64,000 nucleotides of DNA from Rotaria sordida (Eukaryota > Rotifera > Eurotatoria > Philodinida > Philodinidae): positions 1 through 64,000 of the forward strand of contig CAJNOL010000608.1 in the NCBI GenBank assembly GCA_905250125.1, given 5' to 3'. Position 1 is the first letter of the stretch, and each line of letters opens with the position of its first letter. The notes under the pieces were generated by a model, which was not told the DNA's origin, searched no databases, and saw only the letters and a program-made list of their open reading frames with translations. Below are positions 22,431 to 36,710 of the stretch, in pieces. Position numbers and translations under genes: made by a program.

Positions 22431-25400
22431 ATGAGAACAATGTATAGTGGTCCGGTGTGTAGGCGATATAGGCAATGGTATTTTCTATTAAGTGCTTTGT
22501 TCCTATTCAATTTAATTGGTAAATATCTAATAGAAAAAAGATTTATAAATTTTTATCTGAAAAATAATTTTAGTTTCTGTCTGCAGTCAAATTGATGTAT
22601 CTACATCTTCATCATCTTCAAATGTAAATCCTATTCGACGTCGTCGTCCACCTTCTTCATTAGCACGTCGTCCTATTACTGGTGGTTCATTAACACCTGA
22701 TTGTGATCATGGTGGATGTTATCCAGCAACAGGAGATTTATTAATTGGTCGAACAGGCAATCTTTATGCTAGTTCAACATGTGGTCTTCGTCGTCCTGAA
22801 CGTTATTGTTTTATTGGTAATTTAAAAAATGTAAGTTGTGATGTATGCGATGTTAAAGCTGCAAATAAATCTCATACAATTGATCAAATTATTTCACGAT
22901 CACCTGGTGATCTTAATAAACATACTCAAGCATGGTGGCAAGCTGAAAATGATCGTGAAAATGTAACTATACAATTGAATTTAGAAGCTGAATTTGTTTT
23001 TACACATTTAATTATGAAATTTCGTACATTTCGACCAAAAGGTATGATTATTGAAAAAAGTGTCGATTTTGGAAAAACATGGAAAGTTTATGCTTATTTT
23101 GCTGCATCATGTGCAACACAATTTCCTTATGTACCAACAATACCAATACCAGATCAACCTTATTGTGAAAGTCGATATTCAGATGAAACACCATCAACAG
23201 GCGGAGAAGTAAATATTTTTTTTTTGTTCGATTAATGAAAAAAAAAACAAAAGAAAAACATTAAATTTTTATTTCAGGTTGTTTTTCGTGTACTTTCACC
23301 AAGTACAATTGGTAATCGTGATCCTTATTCACCAAGTATTCAAGAATTAATAAAAATTACAAATTTACGTATTAATTTTACAAAATTACATACACTTGGT
23401 GATAATTATTTAGATAATCGACAAGAAACAACACCAAAATATTATTATGCTTTATATGAAATGGTTGTACGTGGTTCATGTTCATGTTATGGTCATGCTA
23501 AACGATGTATACCAACTGAAGAAGAATTAAAAGGAAATATTACAACTCCGGGCAAAGTATTTTTGCGTTTTTTTTTTTGTATTTCTTTTCTTTTATTATT
23601 AATTATCTATAAATTTAGGTTTATGGTCGTTGTAATTGTACACATCATACTGAAGGTTTAAATTGTGAACGTTGTGCTGATTTATATAATGATCGTCAAT
23701 GGCGTCCAGCTCGTATAGGACAACCAAATCCTTGTCGTCTTTGTGAATGTCATGGTCATGCTAAACGATGTCGTTTTGATCCAGTTCGATATGCACAAAC
23801 AAATTATACATCAGGTGGTGTTTGTGAAGATTGTGAACATAATACAATTGGTCCACGATGTGAATTTTGTAAAGATCTTTTTTATAAAGATAATTCATTA
23901 CCAATAACAGATCCACATGTTTGTAAACGTAAGTTAAATGAAAATAATTATAAAATTTGAAATATTTTTATTTGAATTTTTGTTTAGCATGTAATTGTGA
24001 TGCACATGGAACAAGAAATAAGGGTAGTTGTGTTCAATATGATGATTCTCGTTTAGAACTTCATGCTGGTCAATGTATATGTAAAGAATTTGTTGAAGGA
24101 CAACGATGTGATAAATGTAAAGCTGGATTTTATAATCTTGATTATAATAATCCACAAGGATGTCAAGGTATTTATTAATGATTACTAATAATGAAAAGTA
24201 AAATTTTTTTTTTTGTTTAGCTTGTGATTGTCATCCATATGGTATTATTGATAAACAATGTGATACAACAACTGGTATGTGTCAATGTAAATCAAATGTT
24301 ATTGGACAACGTTGTGATCAGTGTCAAGTATTTTAATAAAATTTGAAAATATATTATATTACATAGAATTTTATTATAGGAAAATCATTATGGTTTAAAT
24401 GAAAATTCTCCAGAAGGTTGTCGACCATGTTCATGTCATCCAGGTGGTTCATATTCTCTTCAATGTGATATAAATACAGGTCAATGTCCATGTCGAGAAG
24501 GAATGATTGGTCGACAATGTGATACACCAGTACCAGGTACTTATTGTACGGGTTTACAATTCTTTACATATGAAGCCGAATTAGCTCGTGTAGAAGAAAA
24601 AGTATGTTTATTAATTAAATTTATATGATGAATATTTAATTATTTTTAGAAATCAATTATATTTACATATGATAATCCAAATGAACAACGTTCATGGACA
24701 GGTACAAGTATTGTTAGAATTTATGAAGGTGGTTTTATTGAATTTGATATTTATCATATGGCTCGCAGTGGTCTTTATAATTTAATGATTCGATATATGC
24801 CTGCTGTACGTATTGGTTTGAATTTATTACAAATAAATAGTATTATTGTTTTCATTTCATATAGCCGAAAACATGGGAAGATGCACGTATTGTTGTCATA
24901 TCACAGAATCGTACCCAACCAAATATAACATTATGTGGTAATCAAACTTATGAACAAGAACAAACATTTAAATTACCGACCAGTATGTCGATAAATACAT
25001 ATGTTTAAAAAAAAGACTAGAATGAATGAAATTTTTTTTTTGTTCAATTGTTCATTTAGATAAAACATTTCATGAATTAACAAAACCATTATGTTTAAAT
25101 GAAAATGAACATTATAAATTACAATTACAATTAAGAAAATATGGTCATGGAGATAATCCACGGGATCCAGTTATTAGTATTGATTCGGTATATTAAATAT
25201 ATTAAAAAAAAGAAAATATTTTTATTTGTCATTATTTAGATTGTATTTATTCCAATCATCGAAAAAATCGATATATTTAAAAAACAACCATTATTATTAA
25301 AAGATTACGAAACTCAACAATGTAAACAATTAGCATTAGTTGTTACACAATCAGTTGAATTACCTGAAGTATGTCAAAAAATTATATGTGGTCTAAATGC

Positions 25401-28400
25401 AATAACCATTGGACGAACATTACGTAAGTTTAATTCTTTATCTGATAAAAAAGAAGAAAAAAAAACGAAGTTTTCTTTTGAATTTTAAAAAGCATGTGAT
25501 TGTGATCCAACTGGTTCTTTAAATACACAATGTAATCCAATGGGTGGTCAATGTCCATGTAAACCATATGTTATGGGTACTAAATGTCATTTATGTGTAC
25601 CAGGTAGTTATCATTTTTCACCTGATGGTTGTACAAAATGTAATTGTCATAATATGGGTGCACTAAATAATTTATGTGATGTTATTACTGGTGGTTGTTA
25701 TTGTCGACCAAATGTATCTGGTCGTGATTGTAGTACATGTTCACCAGGTTTTTGGAATTTTCCATCATGTCAACGATGTGAATGTAATGGTCATACAGAT
25801 CTATGTGAACCAGATACAGGTATTTGTATTAATTGTCGAGATTCAACATCTGGTGATCATTGTGAAAAATGTGCCGATGGATATTATGGAGATGCTAGAT
25901 TAGGTTCAACACAAGTTTGTAAACCATGCATGTGTCCAGGTAAATAAAAATTTTTAGAGAAGAATAAATTTATATGTTTTGACTTTCATCAAAAAATAGG
26001 AGGTCCTGGTTCAGTACAACAATTTGGTGATTCATGTGTACATGAACCATATACACAACAAGTAGTCTGTCGATGTCGTCCAGGTTATACAGGTCCACGA
26101 TGTTCTCAATGTGCTATAGGTTATTATGGTTCACCAACAGAATTAAATGGTCAATGTCAACCATGTTCATGTAATAATAATATAAATGTTGATGATCCTG
26201 ATTCATGTGATCGTCGTACGGGTTTATGTCTTAAATGTTTATATAATACAGGTGGTCCTAATTGTGAAACATGTCGAGCTGGTTTCTATGGTGATGCACT
26301 TGGACCAGATAAATGTATTCCATGTGATTGTGGTATTGGTGGTATATCAGATCAAATATGTAATAGTCGAACAGGTGCATGTGTTTGTAAAGAACATGTT
26401 GAAGATACAAAAACTGGTCGACGTTGTTCACAATGTGTTGATGGTTATTGGGGTTTAGGTCGTGGTTATTGTTCAGATTGTAAATGTGATCCTGATGGAA
26501 GTGAATCACCAATATGTGATAAATTTACAGGACAATGTCGTTGTAAAACAAATCGAGGTGGACTTCGATGTGATCAATGTCCACCTGGAACTTTTGGTGA
26601 TCCAAATGCATGTCAACCATGTCAATGTTCAAATGATGGAGCAGTTAGTTCTGAATGTAATCCTCAAACAGGTCAATGTACATGTAAACCAGGTGTTACA
26701 GGACAATTATGTGATCGTTGTGCTCGTGCTAAATATGGTGTTGTACCTTATTGTGCTACATGTGGTGCATGTTATACTAATTGGGATGCAATTATAAATG
26801 GTGTAACACGTCAAGTTCAAATATCAATTGATCGTCTTAATTCAGTTGAAATTCGTCAACTTGAATCAATAACAAATGGATATTTATTTGAACAAGTTGA
26901 TTCATTACTTGATCAAGCACAAATTTCTCTTGGACTTAAATATACACAAAATGAACTTGATCCATATCGTTATAAATTTCAAGGTATAACTGATCGTATT
27001 TATCGTCTTGCTTCATTATTAAATGATGAATTTCAACCAGAATTTCTTAATCAAACAAAACGTTTTCGTTTTGAAGAAGTATTATTAAATATAACAAATA
27101 CAATTAATGGAACATATAAATTAATTGATTTTTATAAAATACAATTTGATCGTACTAAACATGCAAATTTACAATCAGCTGGTATAAGTGCTCAAAAAAT
27201 TGAACAAGAATTAATTGAAATAAAAAATCAATTGATACAATTAGTGAATTTAAGTAATCAACAACAAAGTAAATCATTAAAATTAAATCAAACTATTATG
27301 GCAAATAATGAAGAATATCGTTTAAGAAATCAACAAACACAAGAACAAATAAAAAATTTTACACAAACTTATGATGATATCTATGAAAGATATATTACTA
27401 AAGTAAAAAATGATTTTGGTTTTTTGGTTTTACTTATTTATTTCTTTTTTTTTAATTTTTATTAATTTAGGGAAATGTTAGTGAAATTTTATGTGGTTCA
27501 CGTGGTATTCAAAATAATCAATGTTCATTATGTGGTGGTGAAGGATGTCAAGCAACATGTGCAAATTCATCATTACATTGTTCATCAAGTATTCATGGAC
27601 AATTAAATGAATTAATTACTATAATTGATTCAACACAAACTGAACTTACAACAAAACAAGATGAAACAAATCTTATTTATGCACGTCAATATGAATTAGA
27701 AAAAGATATAACATTATTATTAAATGAAATTATTCGTGAACAACAAACATTTTCATCATTTAATATAACATTAAATGAAACAAGTTTTAATATTGATTTA
27801 ATTCAACAACAAATAACAAATTTAACTGATAGTTTATATGATAGAAAACCAGCTGATATAAGAGAAATAATTGATCGAATATTAACTAAGAAAATTTATT
27901 TAACATCAAGTAATTTAGAAGAAACTATTAAAGATATTCGAGCATTAGTTGAACAAGCTCAAAAAAGTAGTCAAACAGGAAATGAATTAGAAAAATTACG
28001 TGAAGCAACACTTAAATTAAATCGAGCAAAAAATATTGAAAATGATCTATCAACTTATGTCAGGTAATTTATTAAATGAAAAAAAACAAAACACAAAAGA
28101 TTCTTTTTATTCACAATCATCTACATGATTAATATTCACTGCAGAATAATTAATAGTCTTTAAATGATGAAGTGTGAGGAATCTTAGAAAGACAGGACAA
28201 TTAAATTTTACCGTTCGAAATTTATTTTTCATACAGTTCATCGCTTTGATTTCAAACACTAGAAATTTAGTTTCTATTAAACCTTAGAAGAAAACCATTT
28301 TCTAGTGTGAGTATAATATAGATGCAGCAAAACTATCCTGTAGAACCAGTATAACAGTCATTTGACATAGAGCTATCGTTGAGCATGTAGTGACATTGAA

Positions 28401-30085
28401 TTTTTTGGTTTCATCCAATTTTTTACTGCTTTATGGTAATAGTGGCAAGCTTAAGCAGAGCGATGCCCCACAGTTTTCAAAAAAGTTTATACAAGATAGT
28501 GTTAATGATAGCGATTATTGGTTTTTTTCATTTTCCCGATAGTATGGCAAAGACTGTTAGTGAAAGAGTAATGTCCAGCCTGACCTACACTTGATTGTGC
28601 GAGTACTCGAGATCGTCTCATAGATATGAACAATATGTGTCGAGTTGTTAGCAACTGATAAAAATGGAGCTCGACTGTAACAAAGAGCGAAATATGCTGA
28701 AATCAGTGCCGAGACTTTCAATCTTTTCTCATTCTCCCATGCATATTTATTGTCGTAGTTATAGTAATCGTCCATACATGTTCACAATGATATTTCACAT
28801 AATAAATATTTTGACTAACAAAAAACTGACAATATAAAGAAAAGAACAAACAAATCTGTAGTAAACTTCCATCAGAACAAAAAAGCCATGACCTTCTATT
28901 ATGGAAATTCACATTCCTCTTCCAAAGATGGCCTTCTATTGTAGACTAGGCTTTTGCTAACATTTATGGAAAATATCAAGGATTTTCGAAAAACTTTGCT
29001 GATATTTAAATAGGCGTTATTAGCAACTAAGTGCTGGAAAATTAGATTTCTAGGTGGTTAAACACCCCCAAAATATCCGATGGAGTTTCGAACAAAGATT
29101 TTGGAATATCCATCGCCTTCTATTACGTCTCTTGATTGATCATGGGTGTTAATATAATACTTAAAATGACTAAAAATATCATAAAAAACGTACCATGGAA
29201 GCGAAGATATAGCATCTCGAAATGTTTGAGATCAGAATTGATTTATGTAATTTATTTGAATAGATCATATAATGATCAAGCAAATGGAATAAAAATACTT
29301 GATAATTATATCGATAAACTTGATAATGAAACTAATGAATTGAAACGATTAGCAAGTGAAACACATCGTCATGTCGAAGAACTTAAAACAGCTGTTATTC
29401 AAGTAAATTTTTTGTTTTTTTTTTGTATATCAAATAATCTTGGTTTTTTTTTTCTCTGCACATTTTCTAGACATCGGATTTACTTGATAAATCTGAACAA
29501 AATTTAAATGCAACACGTATACGTTTATTACAATTACAAGCAGCTGAACAAACTCTTAATTCAAGCATAAGAAATTCTATTGAAGTTATTGCTATTGAAA
29601 CTGAACGAAATATGATTGAATTTCTTCCAAAATATTTAGATGAACTTACACAGGTTTTTATTTTATTAAACAAACTATAACATTCAATTTTTAGATTTGT
29701 TTTTCTTTTTATATAGGATTTAACAATGCTTAATGCATATTTTATAAATTATACACGTGATAAACAAGATTTACCAGCTGAAACTCGTTCAACTGCTGTT
29801 CGAGTACGAACATTAAATACAAATATGAAAGCATTACAACAAAAAATTTCACAATATGGTTTAAAACTTAACGGTAAGATTATTGTTTAAAAGTGGAAAA
29901 AATAACTTGAATTTTATATATATATATATATACATATAGATGCATTAAAAACGTTCGATACAAGTCGTCAAACAATGCCAAATGTTCAGCAACTTGAACA
30001 ACTACGTGACACAGCACGTAATACACGTGATTTAATTAAACAACGAGCTACTCATTATATTGATTGTTATCGAGTAGAACGATAA
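22431..30085 (+). CDS. Laminin beta chain
   Basis: Secreted basement-membrane subunit that trimerises with alpha and gamma chains. Eighteen exons splice in frame to 1824 residues: 22431-22518, 22574-23208, 23278-23556, 23619-23928, 23988-24167, 24221-24327, 24380-24601, 24650-24805, 24865-24982, 25060-25187, 25240-25423, 25493-25939, 26000-27402, 27471-28063, 29264-29402, 29471-29653, 29717-29873, 29940-30085. Order of parts: signal peptide (1-33); laminin N-terminal domain (to about 307; [27 protein letters not shown]); EGF-like LE repeats (about 308-575); beta-type domain IV (to about 802); more LE repeats (to about 1205); coiled coil interrupted by the beta-specific Cys-rich knob ([13 protein letters not shown], about 1430); and a final IDCYRVER whose Cys likely links to gamma. 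Length matches B1-type beta chains (about 1790). Introns are about 50-77 nt except one of 1200 nt (28064-29263). The poly(A) signal is at 30200-30205. Confidence 0.97.
28064..29263. other. Oversized laminin intron 14, probable old insertion
   Basis: This intron is about twenty times longer than the other sixteen in the gene. It has GT and AG ends and several short open frames but no protein I recognise and no inverted ends I could match. About 28440-28700 has a higher G+C content than typical introns here, which suggests inserted foreign sequence. Confidence 0.4.
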
Positions 30086-30199
30086 ACTATATTCATATTG
30101 CTTTTTTTTTCTTTTTATCCTCGAAAATTTTTTTTTTCTGAAGTAAACTGTCAACTTTTGTTAACGATAAATTAGTTTTTTTTTTTTTTTTTTTGTAAA

Positions 30200-30205
30200 T
30201 AAAAA
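30200..30205 (+). terminator. Poly(A) signal AATAAA of laminin beta
   Basis: Canonical hexamer 115 bases after the stop codon, following a long T-run. Confidence 0.65.
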
Positions 30206-33200
30206 ATTTGATGATTTGAATATTCTACTAGTTGAACTTATTTTTATGTCCAATAATGAGTTAAGATATTTAGTAGTTCTTAGATAATTAGATTTATTGA
30301 AAAAAAAATACATCCTTGCATTTTATAGAATAAATATAGTAGAATATTTATTTATGTTTTTGGAACTTTATTTTATATTTTTAATGAAGTTGTTTTCGAC
30401 AAACATCATTTGCGTCGAAAGTTTGTCTGTAGATTAAAACAAAAACATTATTATTACATATGTCATGTTTTGCTCGGTTGTTTGATAGAATAAAAATAAT
30501 GACTCCTACGATTACATTAATCATATGACTTTTTGTCGTATTTATCATGATGATACCTGTATAAATACGTTATTTACTCTTTCTTTTAGCCAATAGAAAG
30601 ATATTTTTTTAATTAAATATGACTGTACATCAATCAGAAGGTAATGTTTATAACAAAGGTTATGAAATTGTAGATAGTGATATGATGACATTGTTCAAGG
30701 TCATACTCGTGATTTTTGTACTATTCTGTTTTCTTGATTTGTTTGTAACCAATATTATCAATGACAATATGATACGCCTATTGTAGGTCAATGTTAGTAA
30801 TATTTCTTTAGTTTACATGCCTATGTTTGCTTAACGATTATTGGATTACTGTTGCTAATGAATACTAAATATGCACACAATTTTGTTTAAAATATTACGA
30901 ATAAGAATGATGCTTCTACTGTCCAAATTGTTTCTTTTTTTTCATAAACTTGTTAGAGCCATCAATGTTTTCATATATAAATGTAGATATTTTTAGCAAT
31001 TTTTCACGATTACAACGGAAGAAAGAAAAGGAAATATTAATTGTCATAAAAAATTTTTCCTTTTCTATCTGTTAATTACTTTAAACTAATAGTATAAATG
31101 AAAATTCAGGTAGATATTTGTTGATTTCTTTATTGTAAATAATGTTGTAAACATGTTCGGTTACATGCTATATGTGAATATATTCTCATGATGAATATTT
31201 AACCTCTGAGAAACGGGAGAACCATATATAGCTAACGTCTCTGCGTAGGACTGTAACTCTCTTGCTTGTACTTCTTTTGATATAATTATAGTCTGTATCC
31301 TATTACAGAACATTAAACACCTACCTTCGGTGTAGCGTGACACTACTGCTTGTTGTGTCATTATTTCTCTTTCTTTCTCTGAAATATCATTTAATGCTTG
31401 GAAAAAAAAAGAATTTTTCTGTCAATAGAGTAACTCCATCTTCAAGAGCTTAATAAGAGTTATATAATACGTTTAATGTGCAATTTCTCATTATATTATA
31501 ATTTGATCTAATGCAAGAAAGAAGGCTGACAAAAGAATAAGTGTGTTCTAAATGTAAATTTTACCTTTTCTTTTGCAGATAGATAAACATGAATATTCGT
31601 CAGTTTATATTTAATCTTGATGAATAATTCAACGTTCGTCGTACGAACAATAGCTCACAGATATTTTTACATAGAAACATTTCTTTTTTTTGTTTTTATA
31701 TATTCCAATAACATTTCATTAATATTAATTTTCATACAAATACATCATAATACAATTGTTGTAGCACAGTCTTCAACTTTGTAGATTGACATAAAGAATT
31801 CGCATTGTAATCGTCCGACACAGATAAATTACTATTTTTTTCAGACAAATGAAAGCCACGAATGTCAATCAACTAGTTACTTAGTTTCCTATATTTTTTT
31901 CTCTCTCTCTCTTTCGCATTTAAACCTCATTTTATCATTTGTCCTAAGATATAAATAGCAAGTGTATGTAGTTGCTTTCATAATGTACGTCTTTTTAATG
32001 TTTTCAATCGACGCACCAAAGATAAGAATACCAGATGACAAAAAATAGATTGCGTCGCACATTATGTTAACTTCATTTAAAAATAAATAAAATCTAAATG
32101 ATAGTCATCGATTTCTATCAATCGCGGTTTATTCGACAAAAGAAATCAGCTTGTATATTGTTTGAAATATACATTAAAAAAAAACAATGAATAAAAAGCA
32201 ATAGTATATTATCTCAAATAGCATCAAATTGAAAATATATCTATTAGATTACTGTTACTTTATAAAAGTATATGACTAAATGTATCTATTTAAATTCATA
32301 TTTGAATTTTTATCAGTTAAAACAGAAGTCAACATTTTATTTTCATTGATGTGAATAATAGTTTTTGTAAATATTTTTACGATAATATTTACTGTCTCAA
32401 ATATATATCCATCAAATATAGTGTAATATTAATCTTATAAAGTGAGTTTGTAAGGTACTTTGAATTTTATTGCAAATAATATTTCATAAAAAAATCTTAA
32501 TAGTTGTTTTTGAGACTAGTTTTAATCGTTATTTTTAATTTCTTCTCTTTTCTTTATTTATTATTATTTTTTTCTTCAAATAACTGTCTCTTTAGGTTTA
32601 TCTTTTTTTTTGAGTACTTTACGTAGAAATAAAAACTAATAATGTTATCTACAACAAAGAAAAATAAGTATGTCTATATCCTTAGAAAAAGTACAGTAAT
32701 TTAACATAAATAGAATCCTATTTATCGAAGACTTTCTTTTCTGTAAGTAATTAAAAATTATTTGAAATATTGAATTCATCTTTATATGGTTTTTATTATT
32801 GCAAATTTTGTAATATCAACGATCAGTAAAACATTCTTTATTTCAGATACAATAATATTTAAATTATAATTAAAAAAAGAATCAAAATTTTCATAAATAT
32901 TTTTAATAGTATGCAGTTAGATCCGAGGTGACTTACATTTTATTAGTAAGTTCTGCTTCAGTCGTATAATGAATTAGACGTTTCCTGTTTCGAATAAGTG
33001 TCCGTAGACATGTCGTTAAGACTGAGAATGTGTTGCTTGTGCTGCTTTCTAGAATTTTCACCTAAGTGGTTCTTGTCGAAATGATAAGATTATACCAATA
33101 TTTCTAATCTCGATATAATAATTATGTTCTTTCTGTCAGTTCTCAGCGATATCATGTAAAAATATTCTAGATTTCTCCATTGTTTCCAGGTTTCATATAG

Positions 33201-34533
33201 ATGTCGCTGTTAAAAAGTGCATCCGCTCATGATCGGAAGAAAGAAACCTTTTTAAATTCCTCTGACAGCACATCATAAGTGTGTCGCTAGTCGTTGATGT
33301 TCTCTTGTAACAACATAATAGATATTTACTTTTTTTTAAGAGACAAAATTGATCGATAACTAATAGAAACATGTTCAAATAAATATTTAGTTGCCTCTAA
33401 TCATAATTATTTTTGATATAAATATATATAGAATAAAACCTTCTTTTCTTTCAGTTGTTTATCATTACTCGTTGTTTGTTAAAGCCAATCGTGACATAGC
33501 AGACAGACATTCTTCATTATTTTGGTTGTTTTGTTAGTTTGTGAAAAAAACAGTTAGATATTACAAATACGCTCGACAGGATTAAGTACTTGTATTTTTT
33601 TATTTTATTTTTTGTCAATCTTTTATTTTGTTCTTCCTTGTATTCGAATATTTTTAATTGGTTTCGTACATTTTCTTCTCTATGATTCAGATCATATCGA
33701 CAAGAAAGGAAGAATAAAAAATTACAACAGCATAAAATTTGGTGATTTAATTTGAATAGCATAACGAATAAATTTATTTTTTGGTAAGTTCATCTATATA
33801 TACAAATGTATTTTTTTTTGTAATTAAACATTTCATCATGACAAAAAAATAATAATAGAATAAGTAGTCTTAAGTGTAATGTGATCATAATTTGAGAAGT
33901 ATATGAATTTTTTATTTGTTCTTGTATCGCGAGAATTATTTTCTGCTTCACTTTCCTTTTCGATATTTTATGTTAATGAAAAAGTGAATGTAAGAATGAG
34001 AAAAAAAGAAAAAAAATTAAATCTTTTGGCATGTTTATTTGAATTAGACACAAAACAAAAATATCATAAGTACAATTAATATTCAATCGAATTGTTGTGT
34101 CATGTGATGTTAAAAAAAACATCGAAAATAAAATACAACCAAAACACAGAAATTAATCGAGTACGACGTTACAAAAGAATAAAAGAAAATAAAAAAAAAT
34201 ATTTTTGTGACATAACTTGTTTTTTAAGTACAAATTCCACCTTTGATTGTAAACTTAAAACAAGTACTTTTGTTTATTCATAGGCTTAGATAACAACAGC
34301 ATATGTTACTTTTTTCTTTGTTTTTAGTTAAGATATGATCAGAAAATAAATAATAATTGTAATAATGAATATGAATAATAATACATCCTAACCTTCTGGT
34401 GCCGCAGTTTTTTATTTGAAAAACTAAAGTTTTTTATTTAAACTTTTGGATAAATAAGATAAAATCACCCATTGTCCATACAGGACATTAACAAGCTTTA
34501 TGTAGGTTGCTAAATAAATTATTATTTATTACT
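30206..34533. other. Long AT-rich intergenic stretch
   Basis: Apart from the weak candidate at 31128-31381, I see no exon-like island with matching splice sites and no repeat pair. Low-complexity A/T runs dominate. Confidence 0.4.
31128..31381 (-). other. Candidate small gene or orphan exon, unknown
   Basis: On the minus strand, a splice-acceptor-like GATATTTCAG is followed by AGAAAGAAAG, an ATG at 31359-31361 and an uninterrupted 66-codon frame to a stop at 31161-31163. An AATAAA complement (TTTATT at 31128-31133) lies 28 bases beyond. The peptide (MTQQAVVSRYTEG..., ...ARELQSYAETLAIYG...) is not one I recognise. A GTAGGT donor-like site inside the frame would allow an alternative structure. 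The composition is less AT-rich than the spacer around it. It could also be chance. Confidence 0.25.
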
Positions 34534-34537
34534 TTAA

Positions 34538-34624
34538 CCCTTTGGTTGCTGGAGTGGTATAAATACTAGTTCGAGTATTTCTCAAAATCTGAGGTGGTAT
34601 ATATACCGTGCCCGGAACCAAAGA
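34538..34624. mobile_element. piggyBac-like miniature element (MITE)
   Basis: TTAA (34534-34537) is followed by CCCTTTGGTTGC. The other end is GGAACCAAAGAG followed by TTAG, so the termini are inverted repeats (CCCTTTGG / CTCTTTGG) with TTAA at one side and TTAG, a one-base variant, at the other. A GGTGGTATATATACC palindrome lies inside. TTAA targets and CCYTTTG-type ends are typical of piggyBac. It is about 87 bp and non-coding. Confidence 0.6.
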
Positions 34625-36710
34625 GTTAGAGGCGTTTTTTAATCACATATATTCAAAAGAATTTTGTATCCCGATAGCTTTATTTTACATCTGAGTTCAA
34701 GTTATTGTTCTTATTCAATGAAGTGCCTTGATTGTGATAATTATAACAAACATAAAACAATTCTTTTTCCCCTTATATTATTGAATTGACTTAGGACATT
34801 TTTTCTAAAAAAGATACCTTTGACCTATGTTGGTGGATAAAAAATAATTGTTGTTTTTTTTTCTTTTGCACAATATAAAATAAGTAATATTGATACATTA
34901 AATAGTGTTTTGATAAGGAAAATGTATAATAATGACTAGAAATAATACGTTAAATCATAATCTTTCAATATTAATCGAAATATATTTTATAAAAAGAATA
35001 AAAGTTTAACTCAATAAATTATTATGAAATAATTTTCATCATTCATGATAAAATGATTTTTAATAATCAATTTAATTCATAAAATATTATTATCCCTATC
35101 ATTTGTTAAGTGTAATGTATTTATTATCTTTTAATTTACATATAGAACGTTAATAATATATACTAGATTCAATGTTTAATTTACATTTTACAACATATGA
35201 ATCACTTATAAACAACAAAAAAAAATGCATCTTTCTTTTCTATAAGTCTCTTATTTAACCAGAATGAAGAAGAGTGGTTGTCTTTTTAAAAGCAAATTAA
35301 AGGAAAGTATATATAGATGTTGTTAGGTATTTTACTTCGCAATGTCGATGTCACCACGTATTTAATCATAATTATTCATTAAGTTATAGTTCATGGTTTG
35401 TCATTCTTCTTTTTTTTCTTTTCTCAAGACGTAAGCCGACACTCATAAACACATAGTGTTAGAAGGAATCTTCAAAGATGATCATAGGCAAAAATGCAGT
35501 CGTATATATATATAAATAGATTTACTTGAGTTTTATATTATTTATTTTTGTAATCACTTGACAATATAACTATAATATGACGTGGACACCTATGTTCATT
35601 TATGGAAAACGGGGCAGACTTTTTACTTTTGTGATGACACAAAATCACCTAATATGAAAAGACCCGTCAGTAAACATTGGAAAGAAAAAATAAACATTAA
35701 GTTTATTTGTCTAAACAGTAAAAACGCAAAAAAAAAAAAGCAGATAGATTTTTTTGTTCTTTTCTTTTCTACATTTTGCATTGCGAGTACTTCTACATCT
35801 ACGATTTCTATGATTGTGAAAAAGTGGAGCAGAAACGAAAAAGTACCCAGTATTAAAAATAACCTTAGTTTTTTTTTCTTTTTCTTTCCGTTCTCTTACA
35901 CTACTAGCTAAGCGGGGTCTATAGGAATACAGCCATGTCTGCTGTTTGTGTCATATAACTATAATTGTAAAATGCAACTATGTAAACATTGATGCTTGTA
36001 ATACAAACCTAAAAAATATCGTTTGATTAGACTACAATGATCTAAATTTTCTTATCTTTTTATTTGTACTATTTACATCTAATATTTCAAATTAATACTA
36101 TCATAATATAGAACTGATTCTCATTAAGTACATTGTTCAATTCTTTTTTTTTTTTTTTCATTATTTCCTTAAATAGTATTATTATTATTATTATTTTATT
36201 AATGATGAATTATTTGCATTTTATTTACTTTTTATCATTAAGGAGTAAGATATTATTATATGAAAGAAAAAAAAAATATATAGACATATATATGTTTACA
36301 AATATGTATCAATACTCAAAATCTAGATACGCCCTGACCTAAACGTCTTGCGCTCTGTTTTTTTTTTCTATCTCATTTTCTTTCTCTTCTATTTTTGAGT
36401 ACTCGTGTCCTTTTGTTTTTTTTAGTTTTTTCTTCTCTCTTTCTCTCGCATTCTTTTCACTTCTACATTACTCCCCTAATTTTCTTTCTTGCCTTCCTGT
36501 ATTTCTCTTCTTTTCATCTTTTACTAAGTATATATCGTTCTTATTTTTTAAAAAGACCTACATATATTGCCCTTATTGACACTAATGCTATAAGTTTAAT
36601 AACTTTGTGGTTACCATCATTCTATTACAAAATCAGTTTCGTTCACCTTTAAATCATTTAACCAGATATATATATATATATATTAGTACAGATAGTACAA
36701 AGTAAAAAAG
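34625..36710. other. AT-rich spacer before the nuclear receptor gene
   Basis: Homopolymer and (AT)n tracts only (for example 36668-36682). No gene or promoter motif can be assigned with confidence. Confidence 0.4.

Noticed and set aside
26186-26797. Open frames in other phases across the laminin LE repeats
   Set aside because: They are shadows of the laminin exon, caused by its biased codon use.
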